DNA from: Parus major
Taxonomy: Eukaryota; Chordata; Aves; Passeriformes; Paridae
NCBI RefSeq assembly: GCF_001522545.3
Contig: NC_031769.1
Coordinates: 136,182,221 to 136,246,220 of the forward strand
Direction: 5' to 3'
DNA: 64,000 nt
Shown here: one piece after another, positions 25,014 to 38,913 of the stretch
Position numbering within the stretch: the first letter of the stretch is position 1
How the letters are laid out: each line of letters opens with the position of its first letter
The notes under the pieces: generated by a model
Databases searched by the model: none
What the model saw: only the letters and a program-made list of their open reading frames with translations
What the model was told of the DNA's origin: nothing
Program-made: the position numbers and the translations under genes

Positions 25014-25135
25014 GTGGCTTTAGAGTGCTTTTTACAATTATTAATTCTATTAGTCAACTAGCAGGCGGGCTAATGCAATTGTCTTAGAAGATGCACGGAA
25101 GACACAGAAGACATTTTGAGAGCTGATCTGTATAT
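25014..25135 (-). other. TRPS1: TRPS1 exon 2, 5' UTR part
   Basis: The exon begins after the acceptor T(12)GTTTTGTTTTGCAG|ATATACAG (25135), which has a strong pyrimidine tract. 122 nt of UTR precede the ATG. It includes a 14-codon upstream ORF and a stop in the main frame. The acceptor implies at least one further upstream 5' exon, which I could not locate with confidence. Confidence 0.85.
25070..25114 (-). promoter_or_regulatory. Upstream ORF in the TRPS1 5' UTR
   Basis: ATG at 25112-25114 in fair context (A at -3, T at +4) opens a 14-residue frame (MSSVSSVHLLRQLH) ending in TAG at 25070-25072, 56 nt before the MPYEV start. It lies wholly inside exon 2, so every transcript that includes exon 2 carries it. 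The likely effect is reduced initiation at the first start; this is inferred from general eukaryotic initiation rules. Confidence 0.7.
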
Positions 25136-26570
25136 CTGCAAAACAAAACAAAAAAAAAAAGGTTTTCCTTCCTAAATTATGCATTCAAAATATGGTGTTT
25201 ACTTAAAAACTTTAGTATACCTACTGTACATTCCCATGCATCTATTACTGGGCACTATACAGATAGAGTCTGCTGTTCTCTGTTTCCCTCAAACATGAGA
25301 AATCCCATAGCTCTCTTCTCCTCAGACACACGTGCTCTTGCACACACACCCACTCACACAAAAAGACAAAAAAATATCTCAGAGGTAATGTTTACCAAAC
25401 ACGAAGTCTAAAACAAGTTTAAAGGAACTGTTGAAAATGAGCTGTAGAAAGAAAGTCTCTTAAAAATTCACATGCATCATCATGGGACTGGCCTAATGGG
25501 ATAGTTAATGGCATCAAAATAACTCCATTAGCAGTTGTAGTTAACTTCTGCTGGCTGCCTTGTGTTCCACTTCAAACAAAATTAGTGGTTTTACTTTCCT
25601 TGTCAGCAGGCAACTTCCCACATCTCTACAATGCCATTGCAATAGTAAGCATATTTGTTGGGTGCTAGTAAAGAAGCTAAGTGAAGAACAGGCTTTGGGA
25701 CTGAACTACCTTTTCATCACTGAAAATAGTGATCTCCCCAAAATAAAAGAATTACTAAGCCTGATGTGAATGAAGAGACTTCGCCAGCTGAGGGAATTTT
25801 GGATAAGGCCCAGGTTGCAGCTATATGTACTTTCCCTCAAAAACAGCCAAGGCTACTCTATGTGATTCATACATCTGCAGACTTCTGTTCAACAGTCACT
25901 CACATCAGTTTATCCCTGGAAACAAAAACCTCTGCTAAAATCAGTTTGTAATTCAGGATAATGAATTACCATAGTGACTACTGTACTTCTTAAAAAAAAA
26001 AACAAAACAACAACAACAAAAAAACCAACGAATTCTGGTAATCAATAGTTTGTTAAGAGTGGTGAAGATAATGGCTAATTACCTGCTGATCACCAGTTCC
26101 CCAGCGGGTCATTGTTGTTGCTCATTACTTTTACTGAATGTGATGGTTTGTCATCAAAGCCTATTGCAACAGAATGGTTGTTGCCTGGTGCTTGTGCTAC
26201 AGGTTTAGGTCAGATCTTAGTCATATGCTCTTTTTAACAGAATAATCCATCTAGAAATGTGTTTGAATTTTATGAGATGCCACTGACTAATCTTCGTATA
26301 AGCAGATGCACAAGCAGACCAAGAACAAACTGAGTCAAGGGTATATGAAGACTGATATTATCAGTCAATACGCTGCAGCAACAAAAAGTTAAATGAAAAT
26401 ACACATTTATATTCAACAGGCTCAAGTAGGACACCTTTGTTAAGGGATAGTAAAATTAATACTTTTACACTCATATATATTACACACCCACACAAAGACA
26501 TATAATGCACATATAGTGCTTGAACATCAATCATTTTCCCAGAATAATGCAGCAAAAAATCATTAACTCT

Positions 26571-26705
26571 CAGTGTCTCAGTTTAATATATGTGTAATAC
26601 TTACCTATCTCACAGGAGTGTTGTGAGGCTTAATTAATTAGTGACTGTAAAGCACTTTGTGATCCTCTAATGAAAGGTGCTACATAGCACAAAGTATTAT
26701 TAAAA
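26571..26705 (+). repeat. MIR/CORE-SINE-like remnant (3' half)
   Basis: Blocks in MIR-family order: CTCAGTGTCTCAGTTTAATA, TAATACTTACCTATCTCACA, GGAGTGTTGTGAGGCTTAAT, TGTAAAGCACTTTGTGATCC, TGAAAGGTGCTACATAG, and a final GTATTATTA tail. It is clearer than the other copies here. Confidence 0.7.
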
Positions 26706-27119
26706 TCATTAGGACCACAAAAAAGCCCTGTGGAATTCCAGCCTACACTGTCTGTTGGGGTTGGGAGTGATTTTATTATTAAAAGGAGACCATCAGACTA
26801 ATTTTCATAATTTTTTCAAGATTTTTTCCCCCTTTGCTGTTGTGATAGCACGTTAGTAACTAGAAATTTAATCTTTATCATCTTAATAACATACACTCAT
26901 GCAGTTTGTTACTGCGGGGCTAGAGAAGAGATCAGGGCTTTTGGCATTCATCTGGCTTTCCCTTTTAAGAAAAAAAAAAATAAAAAAGAGATTGAGAGAC
27001 ATATTTTGACACCTTCCCACACTCCACTCCAGCAGGACAGCCGATCATGTGAGATCGCAGGATACTTGCTATAGCTGCATGGGAAAATAAGGCTGTGGTT
27101 TTAATTTCTCTCCTTTTTA

Positions 27120-27190
27120 GACTTCTTTTTATTTCACAAAAGAAAAAAAAAAGAAAAAAAAAAAGAAAAACAGAAAAAAAAAAAAACAAG
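27120..27190 (+). repeat. A-rich tract
   Basis: Runs of A interrupted by single G or C (27142-27186), on the plus strand. It is low-complexity sequence that creates Phe/Phe/Phe-rich shadow frames on the other strand. Confidence 0.85.
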
Positions 27191-27399
27191 ACACAAAACA
27201 AAATCCAGTTTATTACACATAAATAGACTACAAAGACTGTCTGCTGTTCTTCATATAAAAACCCCTAAGTGTTCAAAGTGCCGGCTTCTATCAAGCACAT
27301 AAAGTCCTAATCAATCTGGAGCCTCCTCCCTACTCTCCATACAACAATCGAGCAGCTGTAAGGCACACGAGCTCCGAAGCCAGCAAGCTCCTGTTTTGA

Positions 27400-27515
27400 G
27401 AGACTGAATTTCTGGGAAAGCATCTCTGCGGCGGGCTCCGGCCCTGGGGAGCCGCCCGGCACCCAGCCCTCCTGGGCAGCCTGTCCCGCCGGGCTGGCCC
27501 AGACCTGTGCACAGC
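27400..27515. promoter_or_regulatory. GC-rich, CpG-containing patch in intron 1
   Basis: A block with several CpGs (around GGCGGGCTCCGGCCC, GCCGCCCGGCACC and CCCGCCGGGC) in otherwise AT-rich intron, 2.3 kb upstream of exon 2. It could be an intragenic regulatory element or minor alternative start. The minus-strand frames over it begin at non-ATG codons and are not supported as genes. Confidence 0.3.
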
Positions 27516-29220
27516 ACAACCAGAAACTTAACAAGCTCGTTAGTACAACCCACAATTCAAAGACCTGCCGTGTTTTCTAATTTAAGCGTTTTTTAAAAAG
27601 TATTAAAGAATCTGTAAATGACACTGGAGACTCCAGATGAAATTGCTGCCCTCACTGAAAATTAGATTACATTAGATGCAAACTACCCCAGACTCAGACA
27701 CAGTGGCAGAGGACTGGCCAAAGCTGCTGCCCTTCTACCTTCCCTTGTAGACACCTGCACAATTAAATGACTGAAAAGAGACATGTACGGCTTCACATCC
27801 CCACCATCTCCGGCTGGGACACGGAGCAGGAGGCAGTCACACACGATGCTTCTCTCCCACTTTTGCTCGTGGCTGTCAGAGCAAGCCTGCCAGCAATCAA
27901 CCAACAACACATGGCCCTCCCTAACTTTTCTCTGCTGAGAAGGGAAGGAAAGAACAACCCCTTTTGTGAAAGGAACCCAAGAGTCAGGCCTTAAACCATG
28001 GGAGGGCAGAATAAGCTTAATGACAAGCAACTGCCTCCTCAACAAGACCACCTCCTCTCTGCTTTGGCACAAGTGTCTTCATACACCATACAAGACAGAA
28101 AATGTCACAGCTCTAAGGAACCGACAAGTTAATTCCAAAGGAGTTTTTAATCTATACATATTTTTCTGCAAGCCCTCAAACTGCATATCTACTCTTTCCT
28201 TCCTGAAATTGCTAAGGTATAACATCATTCCTCGTATCATAAAATTAGGCAGGATCAGACATTTTTATTGGACAAAATGCATCTGTTTGATATTTTACAC
28301 TCCGCATGCTCCACTGAAATTATGATAGTTTCATCAATCTAAAAAGTGTAAAGAGAAAACCATGCCTTAAAAGTTGCATTAGAGAACAGTATTATAGCAA
28401 AACACTCTTGTTTTTTCTCCTCCTCTCCTACTCTTTTGCATTTTCAGGCTCTTCAGTTTAGCCCCTGATCACCAATTTGCCAACGGCTGTTTGTAATTTT
28501 TTTCCCCACAAAGTCTACAACAAAGAGACGTGAAAAGAGCTTTGGTCTGTTCAAGCTTGCTCCTTCCCATTTACATTTACTTTCCCAACATCGATCGTTT
28601 TCAAATCTCTAAAGGTGCACTTTTGGACATCTTAAATCCCGTTCAGCTACGAAGTGCCATCACCTTCAAACAACTCTCATCACATAAATCTCTTATTAAT
28701 TCACGTTGAATTAATTCACAATGATCTTTTCCTATTACCTTATGCTTCAGAGCACAGCACACATCAGTAGTCATCTACCCACTGGAATAAATCTAACCTT
28801 TTCTATGGGTATAAAGCAGACACTTGGTCATTTCAAGAGAGTTTAGGAATGGCATTGCAACATAGATTGTTTAAGCCAACTTCCAGGCACTTATTTCATT
28901 TTAAGCTCACTCCAGGGGTAATCACACAGACACTTTCAGGTGAAACTGAAGTCAAAAGGTGATGTGTCTAAAGAGGTGACATCAAGGAGAATTTTATGCT
29001 ATCACATTTTATGCAACCAAAATTAAGAACTCCAAAACTGGTTTTATTTACAAGTTCCTGAGAACAGCAGGCTGCTGCTCTGCATTTCTTACTGGCCTTC
29101 TGCAGACAGCTTGTTACTACCTGCCCTCCACTGCCACCCATCCAGGATGGGAGAGCCCAACAAGGCAAGATTCACCTTGGCCTTGCTTCCAATCAACTAC
29201 CTAAAAGCACTCTACACATG

Positions 29221-29400
29221 ACAACTAATTAAAACTCAACAAAGCTTGTGGAACAGGAGAAGTAACATTACCGCCATTTTATGGATAAATAAAATTATCT
29301 ACAGAGAAATGAAAAATTCAAAGCCTTCAAGGTGGCGTGCAGGCAGAGCTCTTGGCTAGTTACTGAACCTGGATTCTCTAGATGTCCAGGCCCATATCCC
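29221..29400 (-). repeat. MIR/CORE-SINE-like remnant
   Basis: In reverse orientation: AACTAATTAAAACTCAACAA, ATTACCGCCATTTTATGGAT, CAGAGAAATGAAAAATTCAA, GGTGGCGTGCAGGCAGAGCT and GAACCTGGATTCTCTAGATG. The order corresponds to MIR-type blocks (ATTAATCCTCACAAC / CCATTTTACAGATG / CACAGAGAGGTTAAG / GGCAGAGC / GAACCCAG). Confidence 0.65.
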
Positions 29401-31115
29401 TCTCCTGTATGTATTTCAGCAAAGAAAGCATCACCCTAGCACTTGGCAAGAGGCCAAGATCCTATAATTTAATAAGGTACAGAAGGAGCATCTCATGCAA
29501 AAATCTAAGTGCCCCAATTTATCATGACAGTTATGGGATAAGCTGACATTTTATTTGTATGTAAATTAGTCTCCAAAACAGCATTAAAAGGCCATACTTT
29601 CAGAGAATATTATGCCTCTGCTTCTCTGTTCTGCATTTATCTAAACTCAGCTTTGTATATTAAAAGTATTTTAATTTTTATGTATTGATGCTGCTTTGCA
29701 TGCTCCCCAATCTACTTTTATTGCACCTCGGAGAGAATTCAGCCTGATTTGCTTACTGCAACAAAGTAACTGACTTCTGCCCGGACTGACACCTCCTATG
29801 AGAGCCTCCCTGCCATCCTCTCAGAATCTTCTGGTTATTCTATTAATTATCTGTTGTTACACTTTACAGGATGCAGAACAATCCCTATTAGATGAAACCA
29901 GAGGTCTATTTAGTCTGGTGTTCTCTTTTGGAGATAACAGATCCTTCAAAGAAGGTTCAGCTGCCTTTGGATAGAATCACCTACTTCTGTGAAAAATACA
30001 TTGTTCCTAATCCTCAATGCTTATGACAGTGGCTTACTTTCTGAAGAGTAAGAGGGTTTGTAGGGCTTAATTATCTCTCAACATTTAACAATTTGTTTTT
30101 AAGGAAGTCTTATATATATCCCCACATCCAATAAAAGTGACCAGTATCTATGTCAACATCACAACGATCCTGGTATCAGTGACATCTTGTAGCTCCCATT
30201 CTACAATCTAAATCTGAAAAAAAGAAAAAAAAAAAGGAAATATTTTAAGTGTTTAGAGCTTGCTTTTTTCCCAGTGGAGTAGATTTTTCCCTCAATCTTC
30301 TACTAGCAGTGGGGAATCAAAGAACCCCTGGACTCTGGGCACATCTATCACATCCCCACTGTTCATCCCGTCTTTAGGGCAAGCAACCACTGTCTTGTCA
30401 AACTCTTCTAGTAGGTGTGGCAATCTCATATGTTTCAATTTCTTTCCAGCCTGAGTAAACTCAGTGTTCTCTGTAATCCAAACGTTCTTTGAAGACAATA
30501 GGAGTTTAGGGTTTGCAAATGACTCAGAACTGAATCTAAGTTGAGTGTACTGGCAGAGGCAAGCACAGTGCTACCTTGAGATGAAGAGTGAGGAAAGAAG
30601 GTGACCTCCTGGCTCCTATGCAAGAACAATCAGGAGTGGGTACAAGAAATGACTCATTTGTTCTTTTGCATTAAGAATACAATGGACTGATCCTATTTCC
30701 CTTGAAGGTAATGGCAAAAGCCCCACTGACTCCAAGAGAAGCAAATCTGGGATGTGCTGTCCCTTTCTGCCAGGTCAGGTCTGTGATATGAAAGAAAAGC
30801 ATCAGAGTTCCCTTGCCCAAAACCTCAGTCAAATGGAACCATAAATTACTTGGGAGAAGAGGAAAAGATGCAAGGGAGATAGAGGATGGTTTTGGCTAGC
30901 ATTCCAGAAAAGTTCACATAATTTTGTTTCCAACTAGAGGCAAAATCCTCCAATTTGAAACAGGGTTGAAATTTCAGAAACTGGGAAGGAGGTGGAAGTC
31001 TACAGCCTAGACCTAAAACAGTAGCATTAAATCATCACCGGAGAGGGCATTATTGAAGTGCTTTTACAGCCAGACCAGAACCAAGATGAACATGAGTTTG
31101 AAAAAATGGCCTTAA

Positions 31116-31181
31116 TCTTCTTTTTTTTCTTTTTTTTTTTCTTTTTTTTTTTCTTTTTTTCTTTTTCTTTTAAAAAAAAAA
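31116..31181 (+). repeat. Polypyrimidine tract followed by A run
   Basis: About 56 bases of T with single C interruptions (31116-31171) followed by ten A. It is low-complexity and probably unstable in replication. Confidence 0.9.
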
Positions 31182-33157
31182 TTGGCAAGGGTTTCCAGAC
31201 ACAAGTTACATAGGTAAGAGAGGGCAACCAAGGGCAACCGGAGTTGAGCCCACATACATCAAAGCAGACTCAGGCTTTGGGTACCTATCCAAACTGAGCC
31301 TTCAAAGGTTCTGATGTTGCCCTATTGTTTAGCTTGAATCTTGTCTAAGCTTGTTTGGGAGAACCCACATTCAGAAGTATGGAAAAGGGAAAAAGAACAC
31401 ACATTTTCCAAACTGTGATTGCAAAACAAAACAAAAAAATGTAAATCTACATGCTGCAGGGTAATACTGGTAAGCGTGGCTAGCTATTGTTGCTCCATGC
31501 TTTTCAATTTCCATATATTAGCATTCATTGCCGACATTATTAAATCCAAAGTTATTTGGATGCTTTGATCAGCAAATTGAACCTTGAGTCCATATATGAT
31601 GTACCTATATTCACATAAAGTTTACAAAACTATTGTATTTCCTTATTTTTACTTTTTTCCCCCCACATGCTGTGAGTTTCCATATATCCCACAGCCATAC
31701 ATTCCAAACACAGACTATTTTATTTAGTAATTTATTCAAGAATTTAGATAAAAAGAAAAGCAATGGAAATTGTTTGGCAATCTCTATATAAACAGTTTTT
31801 ATACATTTGGGTTGAATCATGCAGCAATCGCTCATCTTGACATGCCTGTGACAGATAAAACTTTCATCACCAATATGCCCTCTTGACTTAGAGATCAGGA
31901 TACAGGGGATCCATATTACAAAATCTCTTTTACCGTTCATGGCTATAACATAAATTAAAATCACATTAAACATAAGCAAGTCAGAATTTTGGCACTGTTT
32001 TTCCACTCAGCACAAATAACCCCACTCTCCATTGTGAATGGGAGAGAAACAACAGCAGTGGCAACCACAACAAAAGAGTGGATTGTGTGTTCCCTACACA
32101 AAACAGAAAGCTGTGCCTATTCAAGAAATCTTGGCCATTTGTCAGAAATTACAGAACTGATGTTGGAGCCCAATATTAGCTCCAGCCAAAGCAGTGGTGA
32201 ATTACCTTGCCTTTCAAATCATCCCTATTAACAAGGAAAGACTCTCTTGCAGCACATATCATATTGTCTTCATGCAGACTGAGAAACAGAGCCACTTTCT
32301 TAAAAAAACACAAAGTAAAATACATTTTAAAAAAAAGACCAAAGTGAATGCAAATGGATTCACTCTGAGTGGTTTGTCTATTATTTGCCCTTTTTATCTC
32401 TTATTTTTCTTTTGAAGCTGAGAAATGAAGTGAAATGCTGATGAGAAAGCTAGTCTTACAGCGCTTCCACCTTAATAATTTGTTACAAAACGCCTTTAAA
32501 ACAGTAGTGTTTTTCCAACAGCCGTAAGAATTGAGTACACGCATTCACTGATGAGTATGATTTCTGTTTTACTCATTTCAATTCTGGTCGGAAAAGGGGG
32601 AAGGAGGGTGCAGAATAAGAAGACTCCTTGATACTCTGCTGATGTGGCTTTGCAGCAGCTTCATGAGTGCTGGCAACCCTTTAAAACTGGCAAGGGATGC
32701 CAGCGCCAGCCTGCTGACTGCTGGATGAATATATATAGTGCAAATAATGCTGTTCTTGAATCAGTTTTTCCCAAACTCCCACATAAACTTTCCATGGGAA
32801 AATCTCATAATGCCTGCATAAGTGATTTTATGAATCTAGCTTTCAGCTTTTGATAGAAGATTTCTTATGCTACTGGCTTTGATTCTTTATTGCACAAAGG
32901 GGTGGTGCCAAAAGCCCTCACATTAGCCTGGACCATACAGACATAAGAAATTTAATTTAAACGTCAGTAATCTGCCAGGATCATAAAACACATACAAAAA
33001 AAGATTTAATTTTTTTTTTCCCTGAGAGGTAAATATGTAATTTCAGAAACACAAGTACAACATAGGTGGCAGAAGCTGCACGCAGCAACATATAGACAGA
33101 AACTAAAACTACCAATGAGAGTAGAAATCTTCAGTCTGCAGAGACGAACAGAAGCGA

Positions 33158-33281
33158 ACAGCTTTTATTCCTATTGAAGAACAGTTTTATTCCTATTGAA
33201 GATATATTTTGAAATAAGTTCGGCACTATATTTCTTTTCCAGCAATAAAGCATTGTATTTCTTTTCCAGCAATAATGCACC
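33158..33281 (+). repeat. Two neighbouring short tandem duplications
   Basis: First pair: ACAGCTTTTATTCCTATTGA + AGA (33158-33180) and ACAGTTTTATTCCTATTGAA + GA (33181-33202), directly abutting, with one base fewer in copy two. Second pair, 26 bases on: TATTTCTTTTCCAGCAATAA + AGCATTG (33229-33255) and TATTTCTTTTCCAGCAATAA + TGCACC (33256-33281). Confidence 0.85.
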
Positions 33282-36200
33282 TAAATGTTCCCTAGAAATA
33301 TAGATATAACTGCCTCTCTAAAGTTACAGAGAGGTACTACCACAGATTACACTAATATTTCCATTCTCAAAAATCCCCTGTACGCAAGCAAGTCTTACCA
33401 CATTGCTCCTGTCTTCCTCCTCAGAGCTGCTTACATGCCACCTCAGTTTCCAATTCGGTACCTCACCAGTTTTAAGAAATATCCAGCAATGATGTTGGGC
33501 TGATTTGTTGCACTGGGATGTCTCCCACAAAACGTGAAAGCTTTTGTCCTGTTTTCACTTATAAAGAAAGCAACTAGTAAAGCAACTTCTGGGTTCACTG
33601 GCATTTTGGAATCTAAAAAAAGTCCCAAAACTACCTTCAGAGGCTACAACAGCAACTTCTTTGAAGTAATGTTGCAACTTGTGCAAAGGAATTTGGGATG
33701 TACCTGAGATCTGAAGGTGCGGGCTACAAATTAACACAGCCAATTAGGTGGAGAAACTGAGAGTCCAACACAGATGGGGTGAGATAACCACAACCGAATG
33801 AAAGGATGGCCAAATGTGAGCCGGTTGGCTGAGTACATGAGAGTGGTCATGTCATTCTGCTCATCTAGCTGCTGCCCATCAATGTATGTTGCTGTTTGCT
33901 CTCCGCATGACAATCAGTCCAAGCTAGGGCTGCTTCTAATTTTGCAGTCTAGGAATAGCTGCAGAACATTCACAACTGTTTTTTCAAACAAGAGATAGAT
34001 GTTTCATCCATGTATCAGCATGCAAATTCTTCCTAAAATGGCACTAGTCAAGAGTAAATAATTACTCTTGTAACAGTTTCATCTGATAAATAACAAAATG
34101 TAAGGTTGCAAAAGTTATCTTTGTACCATTAAGAATCAGGAGAGAGTCCAATTTCTAAAATTACTTGATTAACTGATACAGGACCCAAAAACTGTGACAA
34201 TTCTGTAGAGAATGTTTCACAACAGATGTAGTAATTCTTTAGGGATTAGTATTAGCTATAAATTTCTTACCCCCTGAAATCTGGTACAACCGGATTTATA
34301 CAGCAAAGATGCCTTCCTTTGAAGAAGACGAAGATGAAATCAGAGCCAATTAAATTTAAGCATCTCTTAAACAATTCTTTTGTTAAGCAGTATGTATTGA
34401 AAGAATAAGAATACACGAGAGAAATTAGAAATTATCTTCATAACTTGGCCGTGGCTTCTCTTCTTGTGAGTAATGAGAACAGCGCAAGATCACAGATAAA
34501 AACCTCAATGTCAGAAGACATGCATACAACCATTGTACGCAGATAACAACATGAGCATATATGTGCATATGTGACCTAAAGAACAGAGACTGCAGTAAAC
34601 CAATGTATTTGTGAAGTACATGGTACTTGGGTCTTCTCCAGCATCAAAATCTACTGATTGAACCAAACATAGACTCGAGTCTCTCTTTTTAAAAGGATAA
34701 CCTCGTTATCACTGAATCCCATATCATCTTGATAGGCCTTGGCCTATTAATAGAAATATAATTATTCTTTATGACTCCCAGATCTCGAGAAGCAATTTGA
34801 TTTCCCATCCTATTACACCCTAAATTCTTGAAGCTCTGGATCTCCTTTGAGTCTAAAACAAAAATACCCAACAGCTCCGCTCATACCCCCATGCTTCATT
34901 CGCCCACAGTGGAGTCCACCTGTAGTTCCCATTCTGCCTGCTCACAAGATGGCACGCTTGTCTCACACCAGCTGCACAAGTCTGGATTACACTCACAGCC
35001 CCAAGGATAATTAAAGGTTAGGCATGGAGGTGGCAGCAATAGGCTCCCACAGCACCAACAGCACCGGCAGGGCTGCAGGTCTGTGCTGTGGTGCCTGCAA
35101 CACCGCGCAGGCACCGACCTGCTGCTCCTTGCTTCTCCAGCTCAGATGTGGGAAACAGTGGGGGCTTGGAAGCTGCAAACCCCAGAAAAAAAAAAACACG
35201 GCTCCTTACGCCCAAACTGAACTTTATCTACGTAGAACTCTACTGGCCTCTGAGCTAAAGGGGACTTGAGTAATTCACAAGTACACTGTAATGTGGGCAA
35301 CATACACACTTGATTAGACTAAAATTACTGAAAATTATCGTCTCCCTTGCATCTTTCTAACAGCTTGACATATCAATGCCTAATGTCTCATCACATTTCA
35401 GTTTGAACCATGACTGTAAATTACTGGAAATACACAAAAAGATTGAGACATAGTATTTGGGTTAAAAAAAAGAGGATGCACGAGAGACTGGACATTAGAA
35501 ACTTTATGAAAATACTAGAATCAGCAACAGAAACATCATATAAACTGAGAAATGGCAAGTCTACTGGAGGTAGTAGAATAAAGACGCCATGCTTCACTCA
35601 TCACAGAAAGAGTTAAAATTCATTCAGATTTAAAGAAATATCCGTTTTTCTTTTTTTCTTTTCTTTAAAGCCATATGTGTGTAATAGAAACAATAGGAAC
35701 ATAGGAATATTGTTGTAACTGTTGATTTCATTCACATTCACTATAGAAGAGCTGCAGAAACAGAAAAGATACCACCTTTTACTTCAACTGCAGAAAGAGT
35801 GCATAAAGTCAGGAACTTTTGTTTACATGGCATGCAAGTACACATATTTAATTGTACACACAGGCCCTCAAGTGTCCTGCGTCCTTTATACAGGTAAGCA
35901 GCTACTAATCGTTTTCTACAGATCACTCACTGCACTTTGCTCTGAATTCACAACATCACAAGAAAATTTGATCTGTGAACCCAGCAAAAATGAAATACAT
36001 CTTAGGTATAGGCTTAGGCTACATCTTAAGTACGTGACCACTGTAACTGGGGTTCAAGAAATGAGGAAATGTCAGTGGTTCAGGCATCAAGATGAGCAAA
36101 AGGAAGATCATGTGCAAGCTCACACTGCCACAGCAATGCTGTGCAAGCTGAAAACAGTGAAGCCACATGAAAGCATCAGGCACTTCTCACTGCCAGTTAA

Positions 36201-38913
36201 ACTGCTTCCTGTAATTATAAATATACAAAGGTTAAAGTAAAAAAAATATTACAATGCACTGATAGAAAATGAATGCTCAAATACTCAAAAGATTAATCAA
36301 CAATAGTCTATCAGCATAAGATACTGTGGCAACACTCAGCATTTCTAAAGCAGACAGCCTGGCACTTTATTTGCTTTGCTACATGAGAAAAATCCAACAT
36401 CAGACCGTGGGTGCATCCCAACTGTGGGATACTCTTCTGCAGCTCCCAGCTCCAAATGCTCACACTGGCAACATCCTGACTATGCATTAGAAAATCTGGT
36501 TTGGCACCACTCTCCAAAGCATTTTGGACCCCATCAGTAGAAACTCAAGCGAACAGACAAAACGCAACATGCGCCATCCAGCAGATTAGAATTGCCGAGT
36601 CTGGTCTGCAGGAGACAATCAGCAACTGCTCAGCACTGGCTTATGCTTCCAACAAGCACTCCACCTTTCAGCAACACTGAAGAGACACTTTCTGCTCTAG
36701 TTATAAAGCCATTTTTTCAGTATTATTTCTTTTTTTTTTTTTTCTTTTGCTCCTTAAATAGAATAATAGATGATTAAAATAGAAGAGGCAGACCTACGGC
36801 TAGGCAAGTAAACATGGTCTCATAATTTCCTTTCTGTCCATAGAAAATCAACATTGTACACTAATCACTCCCACTCCAAAACAGCCATATCACAGCTATG
36901 TTTACACTGTTTTTGTAACACTCATCAAGAAGCTAGCCTGGCCCTGAGGCCAAATGACAAGGCAGAGACTGAAACTCCTCTACACTATTCTCAAGTCACT
37001 TCTTTCCATTTGAACTAGTCCATCAGGGTCTGAAAGTCTCATTTCAAACAGCTGCATCACAGATGAGCTAACAAGACAAATACTCAAGTGTTTATACAGA
37101 AAATACTAAGGAAACTGAATGATAACAAAAGTTTCATGGTATCTCCAATCTAGAGAAGTGCAGAGATACACAGAAAACTACTGAAAATTGTCTTGAAAGT
37201 GGGAATGAAAACTCATTAACAGTGAGTGAAGAAGGAAAAAAAAGCAAAAAAAATACAGTTGCAGACAACAAATATAAACCAGTCCAAATCACACTTTTAA
37301 AGGCCTTATGTCTTTGGCAAAAATTTGAGCATTAACAGGTAAGTAATGATGTTACACATGATAGTGCATTAAGAAAACCATTTAAAAATGTTCAAGAAAA
37401 ATTCATTTTAATGAAAATTAATGAAGATATGGAAGATGTAGCTCTTCTCTTTATGGACATGTGAAGTGCAGCTCATTTAGACTAGAAACAATTGCTAGCA
37501 GCAGGTAAACATTAGGGAGGGAAAAGCTTAGGATCCAGTTGGCATAAGAACAAATAGACTAGCCATGATTAACTTTGGGCTGAAAATGAGAAGGAAGGGT
37601 TTTAACTGACAAAGCAGTGAGGCTATGAAACATCCTTCCACCAGACGCTGTCAAGGCAAAAAACTCTACCTAATTTTAGGATAAAGGTGGGTCACTTCAT
37701 AAAAAGGATTACATACTGTGGCTGATGTTCAAAGAGCTACCCATTGCTCACAATTCCCACAGAACTTCAGGACAAACATACACAAATCCCTTTTTCGGGG
37801 TACACACAGCCTTACCACTATTCCTTAAGAATATACATGCCAAGGGCACTGTTTCCTCAAAAGCAGTTGGGGTGAAAGTCACTCTTTGTCTCTATCATTT
37901 TTGTTTTAAATTTTTTATTTTCATAGTGACTTTCTGCATTCCCTTTAAGGTCAATAGCTTTAAAAATACACTATCTTCTGCATTCAAACTAAATACAAGA
38001 TATGTATTACTTACTTGGGCAGCAGGAACTTACTGTAACATTATAAACCTTTTGTGAAAAAAGCCATCCTTCCTATCGATTGTCTTACCGGTCACTTGTG
38101 TGTCTGACTGTGCCGTATTTCAAGCAGGCGTTCCACATTCTTTTCGTACTTTGAAGGCAGTTTAGTAATTAAAAGTGCAACAAGAAAGCAATTCTTGAGC
38201 CCTCTACATAGGTTTCACAAAAGACACACCCAGAGTTGCCAACACTGCTTTGCCAGAAGAATCTAACAGAGCTACATTTAAAAGTGGGAAAAGAAATATG
38301 GATAAAGTTCTTTTCAGTAAACTGTGCACAAAGTCTGAGTAGGACTCGGATACAAAAAGAATCTGTAGAGATCTGATAGAGATTGATGAATGAAGTTCAG
38401 ACATTTTGAGACTACACCTTGCTGGTCATCAAAAGAAAACTTTTTTTTTTTTTTGCAACACAAAACATTAAAATTCTGCATGCTACAGTTTTCAATTGAA
38501 CTTAATCTCTTTGGATAAAACTAAACAGGTGATGGGTGATACCTGCTGCTCTCTCTACTGAAAAAAATAAACCTTTTGCTCTAATTGAAAGGAGGAAGAA
38601 TACTGCCTGTCTCCCTGCTCCTTCTTGAAGCTACCACATCTCTCTAGATTGCTGCAACACTCCTGTTCTCACATAATCCACAATGCCAACACAAAGAAGT
38701 CTGCTGTGGTCAAACTGACCAATGCAACTCTTAGAATTCCTAAAAAGCTTTTTATGGGGTTCATTTGGGCCTGACCAACCTTCATATATTATTTTGGTTT
38801 AGCTGTGTAAACACCAGGCCATTTGTTCCGAGTTTCTTCGTCTTCCCCACTAGCACAATACATTACTACTGCTTTTATTCTTTCTGCTGCACTGAAATGC
38901 ATTTTAAAATGCA

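Noticed and set aside
27307..27555. 82-residue minus-strand frame with a hydrophobic start over the GC-rich patch
   Set aside because: It begins at TTG; two other frames are open over the same block, as expected from base composition.
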